The translations under genes were made by a program, and so were the position numbers. Below the pieces are notes generated by a model. It ran no database searches and was not told the origin of the DNA. It worked only from the letters and a program-made list of their open reading frames with translations. Shown here in pieces: positions 23,419-35,954 of a DNA stretch of 64,000 nucleotides. This DNA is from Siphonodentalium dalli (Eukaryota; Mollusca; Scaphopoda; Gadilida; Siphonodentaliidae): assembly GCA_032622095.1 (NCBI GenBank), contig CP136065.1, positions 115,235,195-115,299,194 on the forward strand. Reading direction: 5' to 3'. How positions within the stretch are numbered: position 1 is the stretch's first letter; the number at the start of each line of letters is the position of its first letter.

Positions 23419-24903
23419 TGTCATTTTTTTTTTTTAAATAATACCGGTATACTCAAAGGTACGAATTGTCAAAATGATACAGGAACTGGTATGAAATGTC
23501 CAGAACCCTGGTGCGAAACATCTCTATGTCAAACTTCCATGGTATGAAATGCCAGCAACCTATTCATCCATTGCCCATTACCATTGGGGAGGGGGTCCAC
23601 CTTGATACATGTATGTTCCGACAGAACCCCCTTTGGAAGGAAGTTTCCTACATATGGCTACAGGGTACATGTATATCGGTCCAAAATTTGTTCGAAAATT
23701 ATTTATTAGATATGACATTTTTGCACGGTATGGCTTGTTATCAAACTCCATTTGTACTTGGGTGAATATCACTTCAAAAGTTTGCCCTAAATCGAGTAAT
23801 ATCACTTTACGACATCACTAATTAAAAGTAATACATGTATGATTTTATGACATCACGATCTGAGTAATACACGGTATGGCTTTGACATGGTGCAATTCTA
23901 TTTCACTGTTAGAATAGGCATATATACCAATTTTTTGTGATGTCACTCATTAGAAAAAGTTGTCAATATTACACTGTTACTAAGAGGCGAACTACCGTAA
24001 TTAATAGATACATGTAGGGTATTACTTGGTTGGTTTGATATTATAGGCCTGATTTCAGTCCTCAGTAGCCTCATATCAGCCTTCGACGTCAGGCTGGTTG
24101 TGATATGAGGTTACCTCAGGGTGATATAGGGCCTAATATCAAACCAACGATGTTGGCGCTGCTAGTCTACAGGGTCACTGTCTGGTTGTTCCCCTTGCCG
24201 AGGAGATATAAATGGGTACAGGACGTTTTGTATCGTCTTAAGTCATTTAGTACCATATTTTTTGTAGTTTCGTACCATATTTTTGGTAGTTTCATACCTT
24301 ATTGTTTGGTCGTTTCGTACCATGTAGGAAATCAATTGGTCATTTCGTACCATGTTACTACATGTATGTCACACCATATGGAAACAAATAAATGATTTTC
24401 TACAAAGTACGAAATAAAAAAAATAACCAAACAATCCGGTACTCTACCGGTATGTAAAACCAAAAATTATGGTATGGATTACTATGGAACAACCATGGTT
24501 ATGGTGTCGAATACTGAAATAATGAAGAAGTCACTGCAGTTGTATATATCATTTATGTGGTCACAATATATGCATGTATAACGCAACCTGTAAGTTGACA
24601 TGACCTCTGTTCTAGTTGGCTTATGATTGAGTTCTGAAGTGCTCTTCGCACTGTCAGGTTTACTTGATCAATACTCCAGCAATGTTCAGAATCCTATTCC
24701 ACGACGCTCGTATGAAACGTCTAGAAAATAGAATCCATAATTAATAAATCCTTCAGACATGCAATATTACTGATCGCCTGAATCAACATCTGACTGTTCG
24801 AAGCGGTTCCACTCAATGGTTGTTTTCAGAAGAAGTCGTCGCAATGTACAGTGCTAATACGCACTACACAGTAGATCGAACGATTATCTTACGGTGTTAG
24901 AAA

Positions 24904-25770
24904 TGTTGTTGTTGTTATTGTTGACATAATCATATTCATACTGCTGTTGTTAGTACTTGTCGAACACATCCTAAGTTCTCCACCGGATTTTGATAGACAA
25001 TCCCTGCATCTGGATCTAGATGGTGTACGGCGTATGATCCTCGCGGATGTGTAGAACGCCGGGAGAGAGAATTATGTTCTTTGCGGGACTGTTGAGTTGT
25101 CCGCTGCTGTTCTATTTGGAATTTCGCATGCGTCCATCTCGTTTAGAGTGTTCCACTGAATAATTGTCCGTGGGAAGAATGAATTTGAGTATTCAGCAGA
25201 GTTTGTCACCAGTGGCTCGCAGGACAGCGAATTATTACATTCCTGTTTTGAGACTATATTTGTGGCACTGAAATCTGCAAATTTCTTGGCTCGGATTTTT
25301 CTGCCCACCTTTTTTGGTTTAATTAAGCACTGAGTGTTTACAGCCGACGCCTGCCCCTTATCCATCTTGTGAAAGAGCTCCAGCCTCTGGTCTTTCCTTC
25401 TCTCTTCGAGTGTCTTATCTCGCAGTCATTCATCAGTTGGCCATGTCCTTCGATTGGTAATCGCCGGTCATGAACCGTACAGCTCTTCTCTGTACTCGCT
25501 CCAGGGCGTCGATGTTCTGCTGCTGGTGATGATCCCACACGACGGCTGCGTATTCCAGCGACGATCTTACGAGTGTCTCATACGCTACGCATTTACTCTT
25601 GAATGGGGCATTCCTAAGGTTTCTTCTGATGAATCCGAGCGTGCTGTTAGCCTTCTTCGTGATCTTGTCTATGTGTGGCGACCATTTCATATCGTTTGAG
25701 AGCGTGACTCCAAGATATGGTGATTGGGTGACGCTTTGTATGATCTGGTTTCTGAGCTGGTACGCATGTA
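24904..25770 (-). pseudogene. CR1/L2-type reverse transcriptase C-terminus, copy in B'
   Basis: This covers only the thumb/connection region and tail of a non-LTR retrotransposon ORF2. Diagnostic pieces are YLGVTLSNDMKW, KITKKANSTLGFIRRNL, ETLVRSSLEYAAVVW and IQWNTL near the end; the stop is at 25072-25074. Relative to the B copy, two 1-bp deletions near 25380-25433 break the frame. The (GTT)n run at 24904-24921 is probably the 3' tail of the element. The catalytic palm is absent. 5' truncation is usual for this class. It was present before B and B' diverged. Confidence 0.85.
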
Positions 25771-26065
25771 GGTCAGTTGGGAACAGTGATAATCACAGTA
25801 ATACTGACAGTGAATGAGTTATATAGATACTGACAGTGATAGTGATACATCAACATCATACAGTCCTCAAATTCGGTTGCTTAATTCAGATCTTCGTATG
25901 ACAATAATAATGACAATATTAAAAACAAGCTCTCAAATGGATCTTCGGTATCTGCTACAGGTACAGGATATAGTCCACAGTCCGTATATCATCGCAGTTT
26001 TCATGTTCAGTGTAACTTTCTGACGCGAAAATGTTCGAGAACATGCATTTTAATTTTTTGGCAAC

Positions 26066-26838
26066 GGGATATCCCATGTTGACGTCACGGATTGGTGTTT
26101 GGTGACTCCAGCAAGATTGGTGGCGCCCCTAGCGTTAATTTAAGATTGGTGGCGCCCCTAGCGTTCATTGATTTAAGAATTGATCATTAGTTTGTAAACG
26201 GAAGCTATTAATTATGTAGACTCGTCCATTAATTCTGCATTTTATGTCATTGGTTTCACCGGAAATAGTTGACTCTGCTATTAGCTATTGATTCGAATAC
26301 GAACGTTATTAATTTTGCATTGCATAATTTATATCTTTTAAATATAAGAATGACAATAAGGTCTATTAGTTTTATAACGATAATCATTGATCGTGGGAAA
26401 TAGTCTATTGGTTTTAAATATCTTTATTGATTAAGAAAACATGGCTATTGAAACGGAATGTACGTTTATTGAATATGCGCGAATCTTACTAATTTTGTGT
26501 TGCTAGATATTATTTGAACAATGAATACTATTAAATTAAAATAGAACATTAATTTTGCATCGGTCAACATTGATTATGAATCTATATCTATTAAAACGGA
26601 ACTGTCTCTTATTGAATCCAAGAACGATTATTGGTTTGGAAATGGAGTCTATTCGTTTGAAATAGATGGCCATTGATTAAGAAAATATGGCTATTGATAC
26701 GGAACCGTCTCTTATTGAATCCAAGAACGATTATTGGTTTGAATATAGAGAATATTTGTTTGAAAATAGAGATTATTGTTTTCACAAACCACCATTAACT
26801 TTTATTTCATGTAATTTCCGACCGAATGGCCGCCCATA
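26066..26838 (-). repeat. B' right TIR
   Basis: Inverse of the left TIR. CRE-like TGACGTCA lies at 26080-26087 on its inner edge. A block ending GGTGGCGCCCCTAGCGTT is tandemly repeated at about 26118-26165. Confidence 0.8.
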
Positions 26839-27656
26839 GAACCCGGCGTTGCTCGGGTAAAGAATGAGTAAATTATTAATGTCACTGGTAAATATCACAT
26901 ATTGCACGACATTCATCGGATAAAGTTACCTATACACTTAGTGCCTCTGTGGGTCATCTGATGTCAACTCCCCGTGTCAAACTAACCACTGTGTGCCAAT
27001 TTCCCCACATATCTTCTAAGCTGATAATTAACGTTCTTCGTTGATCGTCTATGTTAATATAATTTATCCAGTAGTCTCCCCTTTCTGTCACCTGAGGTCG
27101 AATGCGCATATCTCATGATATTCCCCTGGTAACGTGACCCCTGTGTACCACATTCCCTACATTTCGTCTAAGCTGATCAGGAACGCTCTTCTAAGCAGAC
27201 AAGGAACGCTCTTTATTTGTCATATATGATAATAATTTTTTTAAGTTCCCCTTTAGAGTGAGCGGGAGTGAATTTACCCCTGTATGCCAATTTCCAGCGA
27301 CCAGGGTCCAACCATATTGGGTAGATGATTAATTATCTAATTATAACTGTGTTGGTGCCCTTTAAGTCGTCTGATGTCAACCGCACCTACCCCATGACAC
27401 TAATCCGGTCAATTTACCCCTTGTGAATCAATTTTTAACGACCAAATTCCTACCCTTTTGGGTATATACTTAAATTATGTTGTTAAATTAATATCAGTGC
27501 CTTTTAAGACAATATGACATCAACGGCACCCATCCCATGACTCTACCTGGGTTAATTTACTCCTGTGTACAAGTTTCCAGCTCCGTTGGTCCAGTCGTTT
27601 GGAAACCCATAGCCCGGCACAAACAAACAAACATAATTGAGTTCCATTAGTGTAGA
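26839..27656 (-). mobile_element. Older Helitron body (5' part), interrupted by B'
   Basis: Minus-strand reading starts TCTACACTAATGG (complement ends 27656, followed by T), passes AAC-rich GTTTGTTTGTTTGTGCCGGG, then has three or four ~150 bp diverged repeats with AATTTACCCC blocks. It ends in the hairpin split by B'. Terminus assignment is by analogy to the better array at 13666-15021. Confidence 0.5.
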
Positions 27657-27666
27657 TTATTATTAA

Positions 27667-29251
27667 CCCTTTGAACCCTGGCTCCCCACAACGATCGACA
27701 CCCTGCCCCTGGGCTCCCAGTGGTATTTTTTATATTGTGGCCAGTGTTTAGATGTATGGTGTTGTTTATGTTCAAGTGGTGTCACATTTCTGAAACTTTA
27801 GATGTATCTTCCCCATGGACCACTGATTATTTTACGATATGGTTACATTCCCACGTGATCACTCCCTGGTAACGGTTGCTAGGCATCTACCCGATATTGA
27901 AAGTAAAATACAATTATAGCTTTTATGGTCGTAATTCAGCCCAAGGAAATGGCGTTTTTGATGCAGTCAACAACCTATTGTGAAATCTGAGATATATCTG
28001 GCCAGAAGTCTGATCCTAACTTGTGTTTAAGGGTAGCAACGGTTGCTAAGCAAATACCCCAAATGATCGAATGACACCATTGCCCTGTGAATCCAATTGT
28101 ATTATGCATCAATTTAGACATTATTGGCATGCACATGCTGATGGTTATGTTCAAATGGTGCTACAGGTCTGAAATGTTACAGGTATGTTCCCATGGGCCA
28201 CTGTGTATTTTTTTTTAAACGGTATACTTTGCCACACGATCACTCCCTGGTACCCTGGTAACGGTTTCTAAGCAACTACCCGGAACTGAAAGTATAATTC
28301 AATTATAGCTTATAGCGTCGTATAATTCCGCGCTAAGAAACGGCATTTTCTATGCAGTCAATACCCTATTGTGGAACTGGAGATACAGCAGGTCAGAAGA
28401 TTGAACCTACATGTAGTTTGTATTTAACGGTATCAATGGTTGCTAAGCATATAGCCCAAGTGATCGAATGACACCACTTCCCTATGCATTCAATGGCGTT
28501 ACGTCCCTTTAGACATCGCTTATAGTGCACGGTGATGGTCATGTTCAAATGGTGCCACGAGTCTTAAACTTTACATAATTGCTCAATAATGCACGATTTG
28601 ACCACGTGTTTGTAATGTGCACGCGCAAGTAGATCGGACTAAATGGTATTGTGACCATGCAACCCATTTCCACAGTACTACTCTGGTGCAATGTCAAAAC
28701 GTGCAGCTGTATAACGCAAATTTATGTACTATGGAGATCCTTGATGTGATTGTATCATTTCACAATAATCCATACATTTATCATTTTATCCTATGCGCAT
28801 GCGCGAAACAAATCGACTCAAATAAGAAACTGCGTGCGCCTTCCGCACATATGACAGAACATTGATTATGTATGCAATACTAATTTAAACCAAAAAGAGT
28901 GATCGAAATGCATGGTGTCTTTCTACAATCCTGCGAACCGCGCAACAATGTAGAGCTTTATCCGAATAGCTTCAAATAATGTACGTTTGTTGAATTCTGC
29001 GCTGTGCGCATGCGCATGTTTTTCTACCCCAACTAGTCGGCAACAAACTCATACATATGCACCCATGGCAATGCTGAAGTTCCTTGGGATCATTTACATA
29101 GATATAAGTGGATATACCAATGGTTATAACATGTATACACATGCTACATAGGTTTATGATGTAACTGAATGCTGCTGGCCGCTTTTGCGGCCAGTCGGGT
29201 GTATGAACGTTTTATGGCTGGCCGCTTTTGCGGCCAGTCGGGTTCAAAGGG
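27667..29251. mobile_element. piggyBac-like non-autonomous element, 1.6 kb
   Basis: TTAA (27663-27666) then CCCTTTGAACCC; the inverse GGGTTCAAAGGG then TTAA (29252-29255). TTAA target and CCC start are the piggyBac hallmarks. Inside, a ~385 bp unit is tandemly duplicated (about 27755-28135 and 28135-28520) with GGTTGCTAAGCA blocks. Two small hairpins (CTGGCCGCTTTTGCGGCCAG) stand near the right end. No transposase. Confidence 0.85.
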
Positions 29252-29479
29252 TTAAACTTCCATGGTGTAACCATGCAATGAAGTATATTGTTTTTCTGTT
29301 GGGGCCGTTTTCCGTTTATTTGGAAATACTCAGAAACCAATTGCATTAGGAACGCGAAATCTCTAGCGAATATAAGCATCTAAGGGCTACTGAAAATAAA
29401 GGTATCCGGCTTTCGGCACAATGTTTCGTTACGGAGTTATCGCCCTTTTACGAATACACGGTGGGGAATCACGTGGGTT

Positions 29480-30020
29480 CGAGTTAATGTGCACCAGGCA
29501 TTCAAAATGGCGGAAGCGACAGAAAACACAACGAGAAACGAAGAAAAGGGTAATAAACTAGGATATGACATATTTCATAGTATTTTGGCAGCTACGAGCA
29601 TATGCTACATTATTTTTTCAAACAAGTTGATACCTCGTGTGTGTCCAAACTCACATTTGTTTGCTCTAACATTCTGACCAAAAGTCGTCAGTCGGAGGAT
29701 TTTCCACGATGTGTTTACTGGTGTATTCCACGAACATTTTCTATTTTCATGCTTTTACTCTGCTTGGACCAAAAGTATTGTTATGTTTATTGAAAGAAAG
29801 CACAAGTAGTCGGCAATATATCGAACCCTGCTTTTAAAAAAAATGATTTTCCTTGTGAATCGTCGCTTTTTCATTAGTGATGCAGCTGGGTGTACGCGCA
29901 CCACAATTAAGTGATGAATTACCACGAACTTGTTCAGAGTCGATTGAATAAATAGAGGACACCAAACGAGTCAACCGGCTAACAGCGAATTTACAAAAGG
30001 AGTTCAGCAAATTAGGTCTG
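29480..30020 (+). repeat. Repeat C, copy 1, with a short gene-like start
   Basis: This segment recurs inverted at 42885-43535 and in part at 30283-30425. It contains an ATG in strong context (AAAATGG, 29507) opening a 56-codon frame beginning MAEATENTTRNEEK and ending at 29677. A different frame (29602-29793) is kept open in the inverted copy. The reading MAEATENTT is also kept at 30285 before a stop. It may be the relic of an exon or of a transposon gene; I do not recognise it. Confidence 0.55.
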
Positions 30021-30282
30021 AACCGTCCATATAGGCAATGTGCTGGCATAATTTACTGGAATTTCGCTATAAACTGAGTCGACTTGAAGACCACACAAAC
30101 CGCGAAAGTAAGGTAATATTCAATTGAGGTAATAAATTAAAATTGTGTACCCTATAGATGTAACGCATGTGGTTAAATTACATATAATTATGCTACTGGT
30201 GATATTAATGGTCGTTACATGGTCACCATTGCCAATGAGTGTAATGATCGTATATGAAATGTTGTACAATTTAGTAACACGA

Positions 30283-30425
30283 AATAATGGCCGAGGCGAC
30301 AGAAAACACAACCAGTAACGAGAAAAAAGCAATCAAATAGGATATGACATATTACATAGTATTTTGGCAGCTGCGCGAGCATATATGCTACACTATTTTT
30401 CAAACAATCTCATTCTGATACATCT
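30283..30425 (+). repeat. Repeat C, partial copy
   Basis: Matches 29505-29640: ATGGCCGAGGCGACAGAAAA, then the GGATATGACATAT and TTTTGGCAGCT blocks. A stop follows 17 codons after the ATG. Confidence 0.7.
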
Positions 30426-30452
30426 TGTGTGTCAAAACGCACAGTTGTTTAA

Positions 30453-30860
30453 ATGCCCACATAATTTTCAAGTCACTGATTATTTATTTATAGTGCCTTG
30501 ATATACGGTTTTAATAACAATATATGCCATAAAATATGATTAAAATACTATAATTCATCACTATTTGAAACGTCTGTGCCTCAGAAGATGCCCATAGGGA
30601 GATAGAAAACAGCTGAAAGATTACCCCGTTTTGGCTCCCAGAATACAAACTAAAAATGTATTTTTAATGGAAGGAGAATAACTCTATCTTTAAGATTGAG
30701 AGTTATTCTCCATGCATTGAAAATAATACAATATGAACTACAATCCAGATGGAGAAAAAAAACGCTTCAGTAACTCAACAAAAACATTTATTATATACCG
30801 GATAAGTTGATAATACAATGTCTTGGAGCTTCCTCTTTCAAATGTTATTACACGCTTGTT
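30453..30860. mobile_element. Decayed TTAA-type element with central hairpin
   Basis: TTAA then ATGCCCACATAATTTTC resembles the AGGCCCACTTAATTTTCGA end of the elements at 58651 and 59715. The right part matches 59760-59820 in reverse. A clean hairpin (GGAGAATAACTCTATCTT and inverse, 30673-30711) lies in the middle. Confidence 0.5.
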
Positions 30861-31295
30861 CCTAGAAGTACAGTGTTATTGCCGTTCCATATTTACAAAT
30901 CCGTATGGAACGTACGTTCCATACGCATGTCGTTGACGTAAAAAACCATGAAACTTGAACTATTTAAATAAAAGAATCATCATACATGAGTAACATGACA
31001 AAAACGCCCTGTATGTGGCTAAATAAACCTTCTAATCCACTTTCTAATCCTGTATTTTCAATGCAGGTCGTGCAGGTTAATGCAGGTCGTGCTGTCGCGG
31101 AAGGATAGAACTCGAGGCGCAGTGGAGCGGACGGAACCGATTTCAGAAAGTTTAGTCCATCGGGACCACACACAAGCTTGTGATACATCATTGTGAAGGT
31201 TATGACATTTCACATCGGGTAGGACCCGGGGTGAAATGTACAGATGATGCAAAAGATGATTTTTAGCTGATTAAGTGCCAAAATTCAGCAAAAAT

Positions 31296-32135
31296 TATGG
31301 GCAGCCATTCGGTCGGAAATTACATGAAATAAAAGTTAATGGTGGCCTGTAAAAACAATAGTCTCCATTTTTAAACCAATGGTCGTTCTTTGATTCTATA
31401 AGAGACAATTCCGTTTCAATATATATAGATTCAAACCAAATAGTCTCCATTTTCAAACCAATGGTCGTTCTTGGATTCTATAAGAGACAATTCCGTTTCA
31501 ATAGATATAGATTCAAACCAAATAGTCTCTATTTTCAAACCAATAATCGTTCTTTGATTCAATAAGAGACAGTTCCGTTTTAATAGATAAAGATTCATAA
31601 TCAATGTTGACCGATGCAAAATTAATGTTCTATTTTAATTTAATAGCGTTCACTGTTCAACTAATATCTAATAACACACAATTAGTAAGATTCGCGCATA
31701 TTCAATAAACGTACATTCCGTTTCAATGGCCATATTTTCTTAATCAATAAAGATATTTCAATATCCAATAGTCTCCATTTTCAAACTAATAGTCGTTCTT
31801 GGATTCAATAAGAGACAATTCCGTTTTAATAGATATATTTTCTTAATCAATAGAATCTATTTCAAAACCAATAGCCGTTCCTGGATTCAATAAGAGACAA
31901 ATCTACTATTTCCGGTCAAACCAATGAATAATAATTGAAGATTATTAACATCCGTTTACAAACCAATGATCATTTCTCGAATTAATAACTTCCGTTTACA
32001 AACCAATGATCAATTCTTAAACCAATGAACGCTAGGGTCGCCACCAATATCAAATTAACGCTAGGAGCGCCACCATGAATCTTGTTGGAATCACCAAACT
32101 GCAAATTCCGTGACGTCAACATGGGATACCCCCCT
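31296..32135 (+). repeat. B left TIR with ~115 bp sub-repeats
   Basis: Tandem sub-units each contain AGTCTCCATTTTCAAACCAA, then a GTCGTTCTTGGATTC-like block and AAGAGACAATTCCGTTT; three run in a row at 31360-31590, with relatives at 31765-31910. CRE-like TGACGTCA lies at 32111-32118. Confidence 0.8.
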
Positions 32136-32419
32136 GCCAAAAAAAAAATGCATGTTCTCGAACATTTTCGCGTCAGAAAGTGGCCCTGAACATGAAAACT
32201 GCGATGATATACGGACTGTGGACTATATCCTGTACCTGTAGCAGATACCGAAGATCCAATTGAGAGTTTGTTTTTAATATTGTCATTATTATTGACCCAG
32301 AAGATCTGAATTAAGCAACCGAATTTGAGGACTGTACTAGTATGATGTTGATCACTTGATGTATCACTCATTCACTGTCAGTATCTGAAATCACTGTCAG
32401 TATTACTGTGATTATCACT

Positions 32420-33310
32420 GTTCCCAACTGACCTACATGTACCAGCTCAGAAACCAGATCATACAAAGCGTCACTCAATCACCATATCTTGGAGTCATGC
32501 TCTCAAACGATATGAAATGGTTGCCACAGATAGACAAGATCACGAAGAAGGCTAACAGCACGCTCGGATTCATCAGAAGAAACCTTAGGAAGGCACCATT
32601 CAAGAGTAAATGCGAAGCGTATGAGACACTCGTAAGATCGTCGCTGGAATACGCAGCCGTCATGTGGGATTCTCACCAGCAGCAGAACATCGACGCCCTG
32701 GAGAGAATACAGAGAGGAGCTGTACGGCTCATGACCGGCAATTACCAATCGAAGGACATGGCCAAACTGATGAATGACTGCGAGATAAGACCACTCGAAG
32801 AAAGAAGGAAAGACCAGAGGCTGGAGCTCTTTCACAAGATGGATAAGGGGCAGGTATCGGCTGTAAACACTCAGTGCTTAATTAAACCAAAAAAGGTGGG
32901 CAGAAAAATCCGAGCCAAGAAATTTGCAGATTTCAGTGCCACAAATATAGTCTCAAAACAGGAATGTAATAATTCACTGTCCTACCGGTAAGAGCCACTG
33001 GTGACAAACTCTGCTGAATACTCAAATTCATTCTTCCCACGGACAATTATTCAGTGGAACACTCTAAACGAGATGGACGCATGCGAAATTCAAAATAGAA
33101 CAGCAGCGGACAACTCAACAGTCCCGCAAAGAACATAATTCTCTCTCTCCCGGCGTTCTACACATCCGCGAGGATCATACGCCGTACACCATCCAGATCC
33201 AGATGCAGCGATTGTCTGTCAAAATCCGGTGGAAAACTTAGGATGTGTTCGACAAGTACTAACAACAGCAGTATGAATATGATTATGTCAACAATAACAA
33301 CAACAACATC
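32420..33310 (+). pseudogene. CR1/L2-type reverse transcriptase C-terminus, copy in B
   Basis: An open frame of 184 codons from 32437 covers the thumb region of a non-LTR reverse transcriptase (YLGVMLSNDMKW, KITKKANSTLGFIRRNL, ETLVRSSLEYAAVMW, then a Lys-rich tail). A small insertion near 32985 creates a stop. The remaining ~47 codons continue downstream in readable form to a stop near 33138, then a 3' untranslated part ends in ACAACAACAAC. Palm motifs with the catalytic aspartates are absent. The lesions differ from those of the B' copy, so the two decayed independently after the host element was duplicated. Confidence 0.85.
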
Positions 33311-35212
33311 TCTAACACCGTAAGATAATCGTTCGATCTACTGTGTAGTGCGTACTAGCACTGTACATTGCGACGACTTCTTCTGAAAACAACCATTGAG
33401 TGGAACCGCTTCAAACAGTCAGATGTTGATTCAGGCGATCGGTAATATTGAATGTCTGAAGGATTTATTAAATATGGATTCTATTTTCTAGACGTTTCAT
33501 ACGAGCGTCGTGGAATCGGATTCTGAACATTGCTGGAGTATTGATCAAGTAAACCTGACAGTGCGAAGAGCACTTCAGAACTCAATCATAAGCCAACTAG
33601 AACAGAGGTCATGTCAACTTACAGGTTGCATTATACATGCATATATTGTAACCACATAAATGATATATACAACTGCAGTGACTTCTTCATTATTTCAGTA
33701 TTTGATACCATAACCATGGTCGTTCCATAGTAATCCATACCATAATTTTTGGTTTTACATAACGGTAGGGTACCGGATTATTTGGTTACTTTTTTTTATT
33801 TCGTACTTTGTAGAAAATCATTTATTTGTTTCCATATGGTGTGACATACTAGTACATGTAGTAACATGGTACTAAATGACCAATTGATTTCCTACATAGT
33901 ACGAAACGACCAAACAATAAGGTATGAAACTACCAAAAATATGGTACGAAACTACCAAAAATATGGTACGAAATGACTTAAGATGATACAAAACGTCCTG
34001 TACCCATTTATATCTCCTTGGCAAGGGGAACAACGAGACGGTGACTAGCAGCGCCAACATCGTTGGTTTGATATTAGGCCCTATATCACCCTGAGGTAAC
34101 CTCATATCACAATGGCCATTTCATACCAGTTCCTGTATCATTTCGACAATTTGTACCTTTGAGTATACCGGTATTATTTTTTTTTTAAATGACATTAAAG
34201 GTACTCAGTCCGATTCGATGGTTCCCATATCATCATATTTCAACAACAACAACACCATTTTTTTAAATGCCACTTCGTTTACCAGAATCGATTAATGCCC
34301 CAAAAATAATGCTATCCAGTCAAATATAGTATACAATTGCCCAAAACCTGTTATTTATCAATATTTTGTTCAATGAAATTTTGCGGGTTTGTCAAATATC
34401 TGACACAACAAAAGCCACTTGCTTTTTGAGTTATCCATCTTCATCCGTCCTCTTTCGACTTTTTATTGGGCCACTGAAAAATTATCGATGGTAAAAAATA
34501 ATAGATTTCAAAAATCAATATCTGATCATTCTCAGCTTTGATGGGTGGGTTCCTCAACTCAAATCACATATGTTTTACCCGAAGCCAAGGAAATAGTAAT
34601 ATTCAAGCGTTAATTCGGATTATGCATCTTTAACTTTGTCGCGACAATTTCGATTGGTTCATTTTGTTTCGAAAAAAAAGAAGAAAGAAATATGTTAACA
34701 TGTAAATGTTGGGTTGTCATCACCACGAACGTTAAATCATGATCATGTTCACTCTCATTAAGTTAACACGATTAATATAATTTTTCACATGTACAAATGA
34801 CCATTCATCATTTTTGGGAATCAATGAAACATACAAAATATGGTGTGAAATGACCAAAAACATGGTACGAAACAATTAAATGTGTCATTCAAATCAAGGG
34901 TACAAACTGGCCATAGTAGGAAAAGTCGTTTGAGCCATCCAACAGACCTGGGTGAATCGCTTGGGCGATCGGTTTTCCACAGTAAGGATGCATCTTGGAA
35001 GAGGGGAGTCAATCTAATTAACTGCTATCTATAACCAATACTTGAAAACGATAACAATTTATTCTGATTTCTTTTGAAACACACAGAATAATTATTTACT
35101 GAGAATATTCAATATAAACATATACAAATTCTCAAACAAAGGGAATTTCAATGTTCAAGAAATTTAGAGTCCCCTCTTACTTATGGGAGGCCCTTTTCAC
35201 ATTTATTATTTA

Positions 35213-35372
35213 TTTGCGCTCAAGCACAAATATTAAGCTTAAACATAAATCATTTGGGCTTAAGCGAATGTCATTTGCGCTTGAGCACAAATATGTGTCT
35301 ATCAATTTGTTTGCGCTTAAGTGAAAATCATTTGCGCTTAAGTGTAAATGCTTTGCGCTTAAGCGCAAATAC
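35213..35372. repeat. Array of TTTGCGCTTAAGCGCAAA palindromes, copy in B
   Basis: Counterpart of 22295-22415; about six copies, the last one (35353-35371) perfect. Confidence 0.85.
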
Positions 35373-35865
35373 CTAACACTCCTTTACTTCCCTCTGATTG
35401 TGAATGATGGAGTCCATCTCATAGTATATTATTATGGGCCCATAGTAGTAGCCCATACAGACTCGAAAGTTGAAAAGTCAAAAGCATCTCTGTCTCTGGT
35501 GTCCCAAAAATTGGTGCCTCATTCCCAAAGCTCACAAATATATACCATTTCCATGGTCATAGAAGGGGAATTAGGGGTTACTGGTGGCTTGCTTCCCTCG
35601 TGGTGTACATGTACTTATTGAATAGAAATAGGGGAAAAACATATTTTCATATTATCAGCATCCCTGTCCCTAAGAATTTGTGCCTCCATCCCAGAGATCT
35701 ATTACATTTTATAAAAGAGACATATCCTGTACAGATATATACCATTTCCATGGTCATAAAAGGTACTGGTATCTAGGGATAACTGGGGGTTGCTTCCCTT
35801 GTATGATGGGCCTACAGGTATATAGACTTGAGTGCAAGCCTGCAAATAGCGTGTCTGTCATTTGT

Positions 35866-35954
35866 AGAATGAGGTCCCCAGAGGGTGAATTTAGTGACGC
35901 TACACTGCATAGTGGGCTAGCATCACTAAATTTACCCTCTGGGGGCCTCATTCT
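35866..35954. repeat. Hairpin MITE, copy in B
   Basis: Same stem as 21340-21432 in B'. Only one of the two hairpins remains here; the ~330 bp between the pair in B' has been lost or was never present. Confidence 0.85.

Larger units (their letters stand above)
19025..26838 (+). mobile_element. Element B', 7.8 kb, long TIRs, 6 bp TSD
   Basis: The ends are TATGGGCGGCCATTCGGTCG and its inverse. GAACCC flanks both sides (19019-19024 and 26839-26844), a perfect 6 bp target-site duplication. TIRs are about 790 bp (19025-19815 and 26066-26838), AT-rich, with internal sub-repeats. The interior is an inverse copy of B at 31296-38623. It carries a dead non-LTR reverse transcriptase piece, hairpin MITEs and an inserted Helitron, and no transposase. 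The 6 bp TSD with a TAT start recalls the IS3EU superfamily as I know it; I cannot confirm that here. Confidence 0.85.

Noticed and set aside
29489-29677. Exon 2 of the SLC5 gene
   Set aside because: No SLC5 motif and it belongs to repeat C, found three times.
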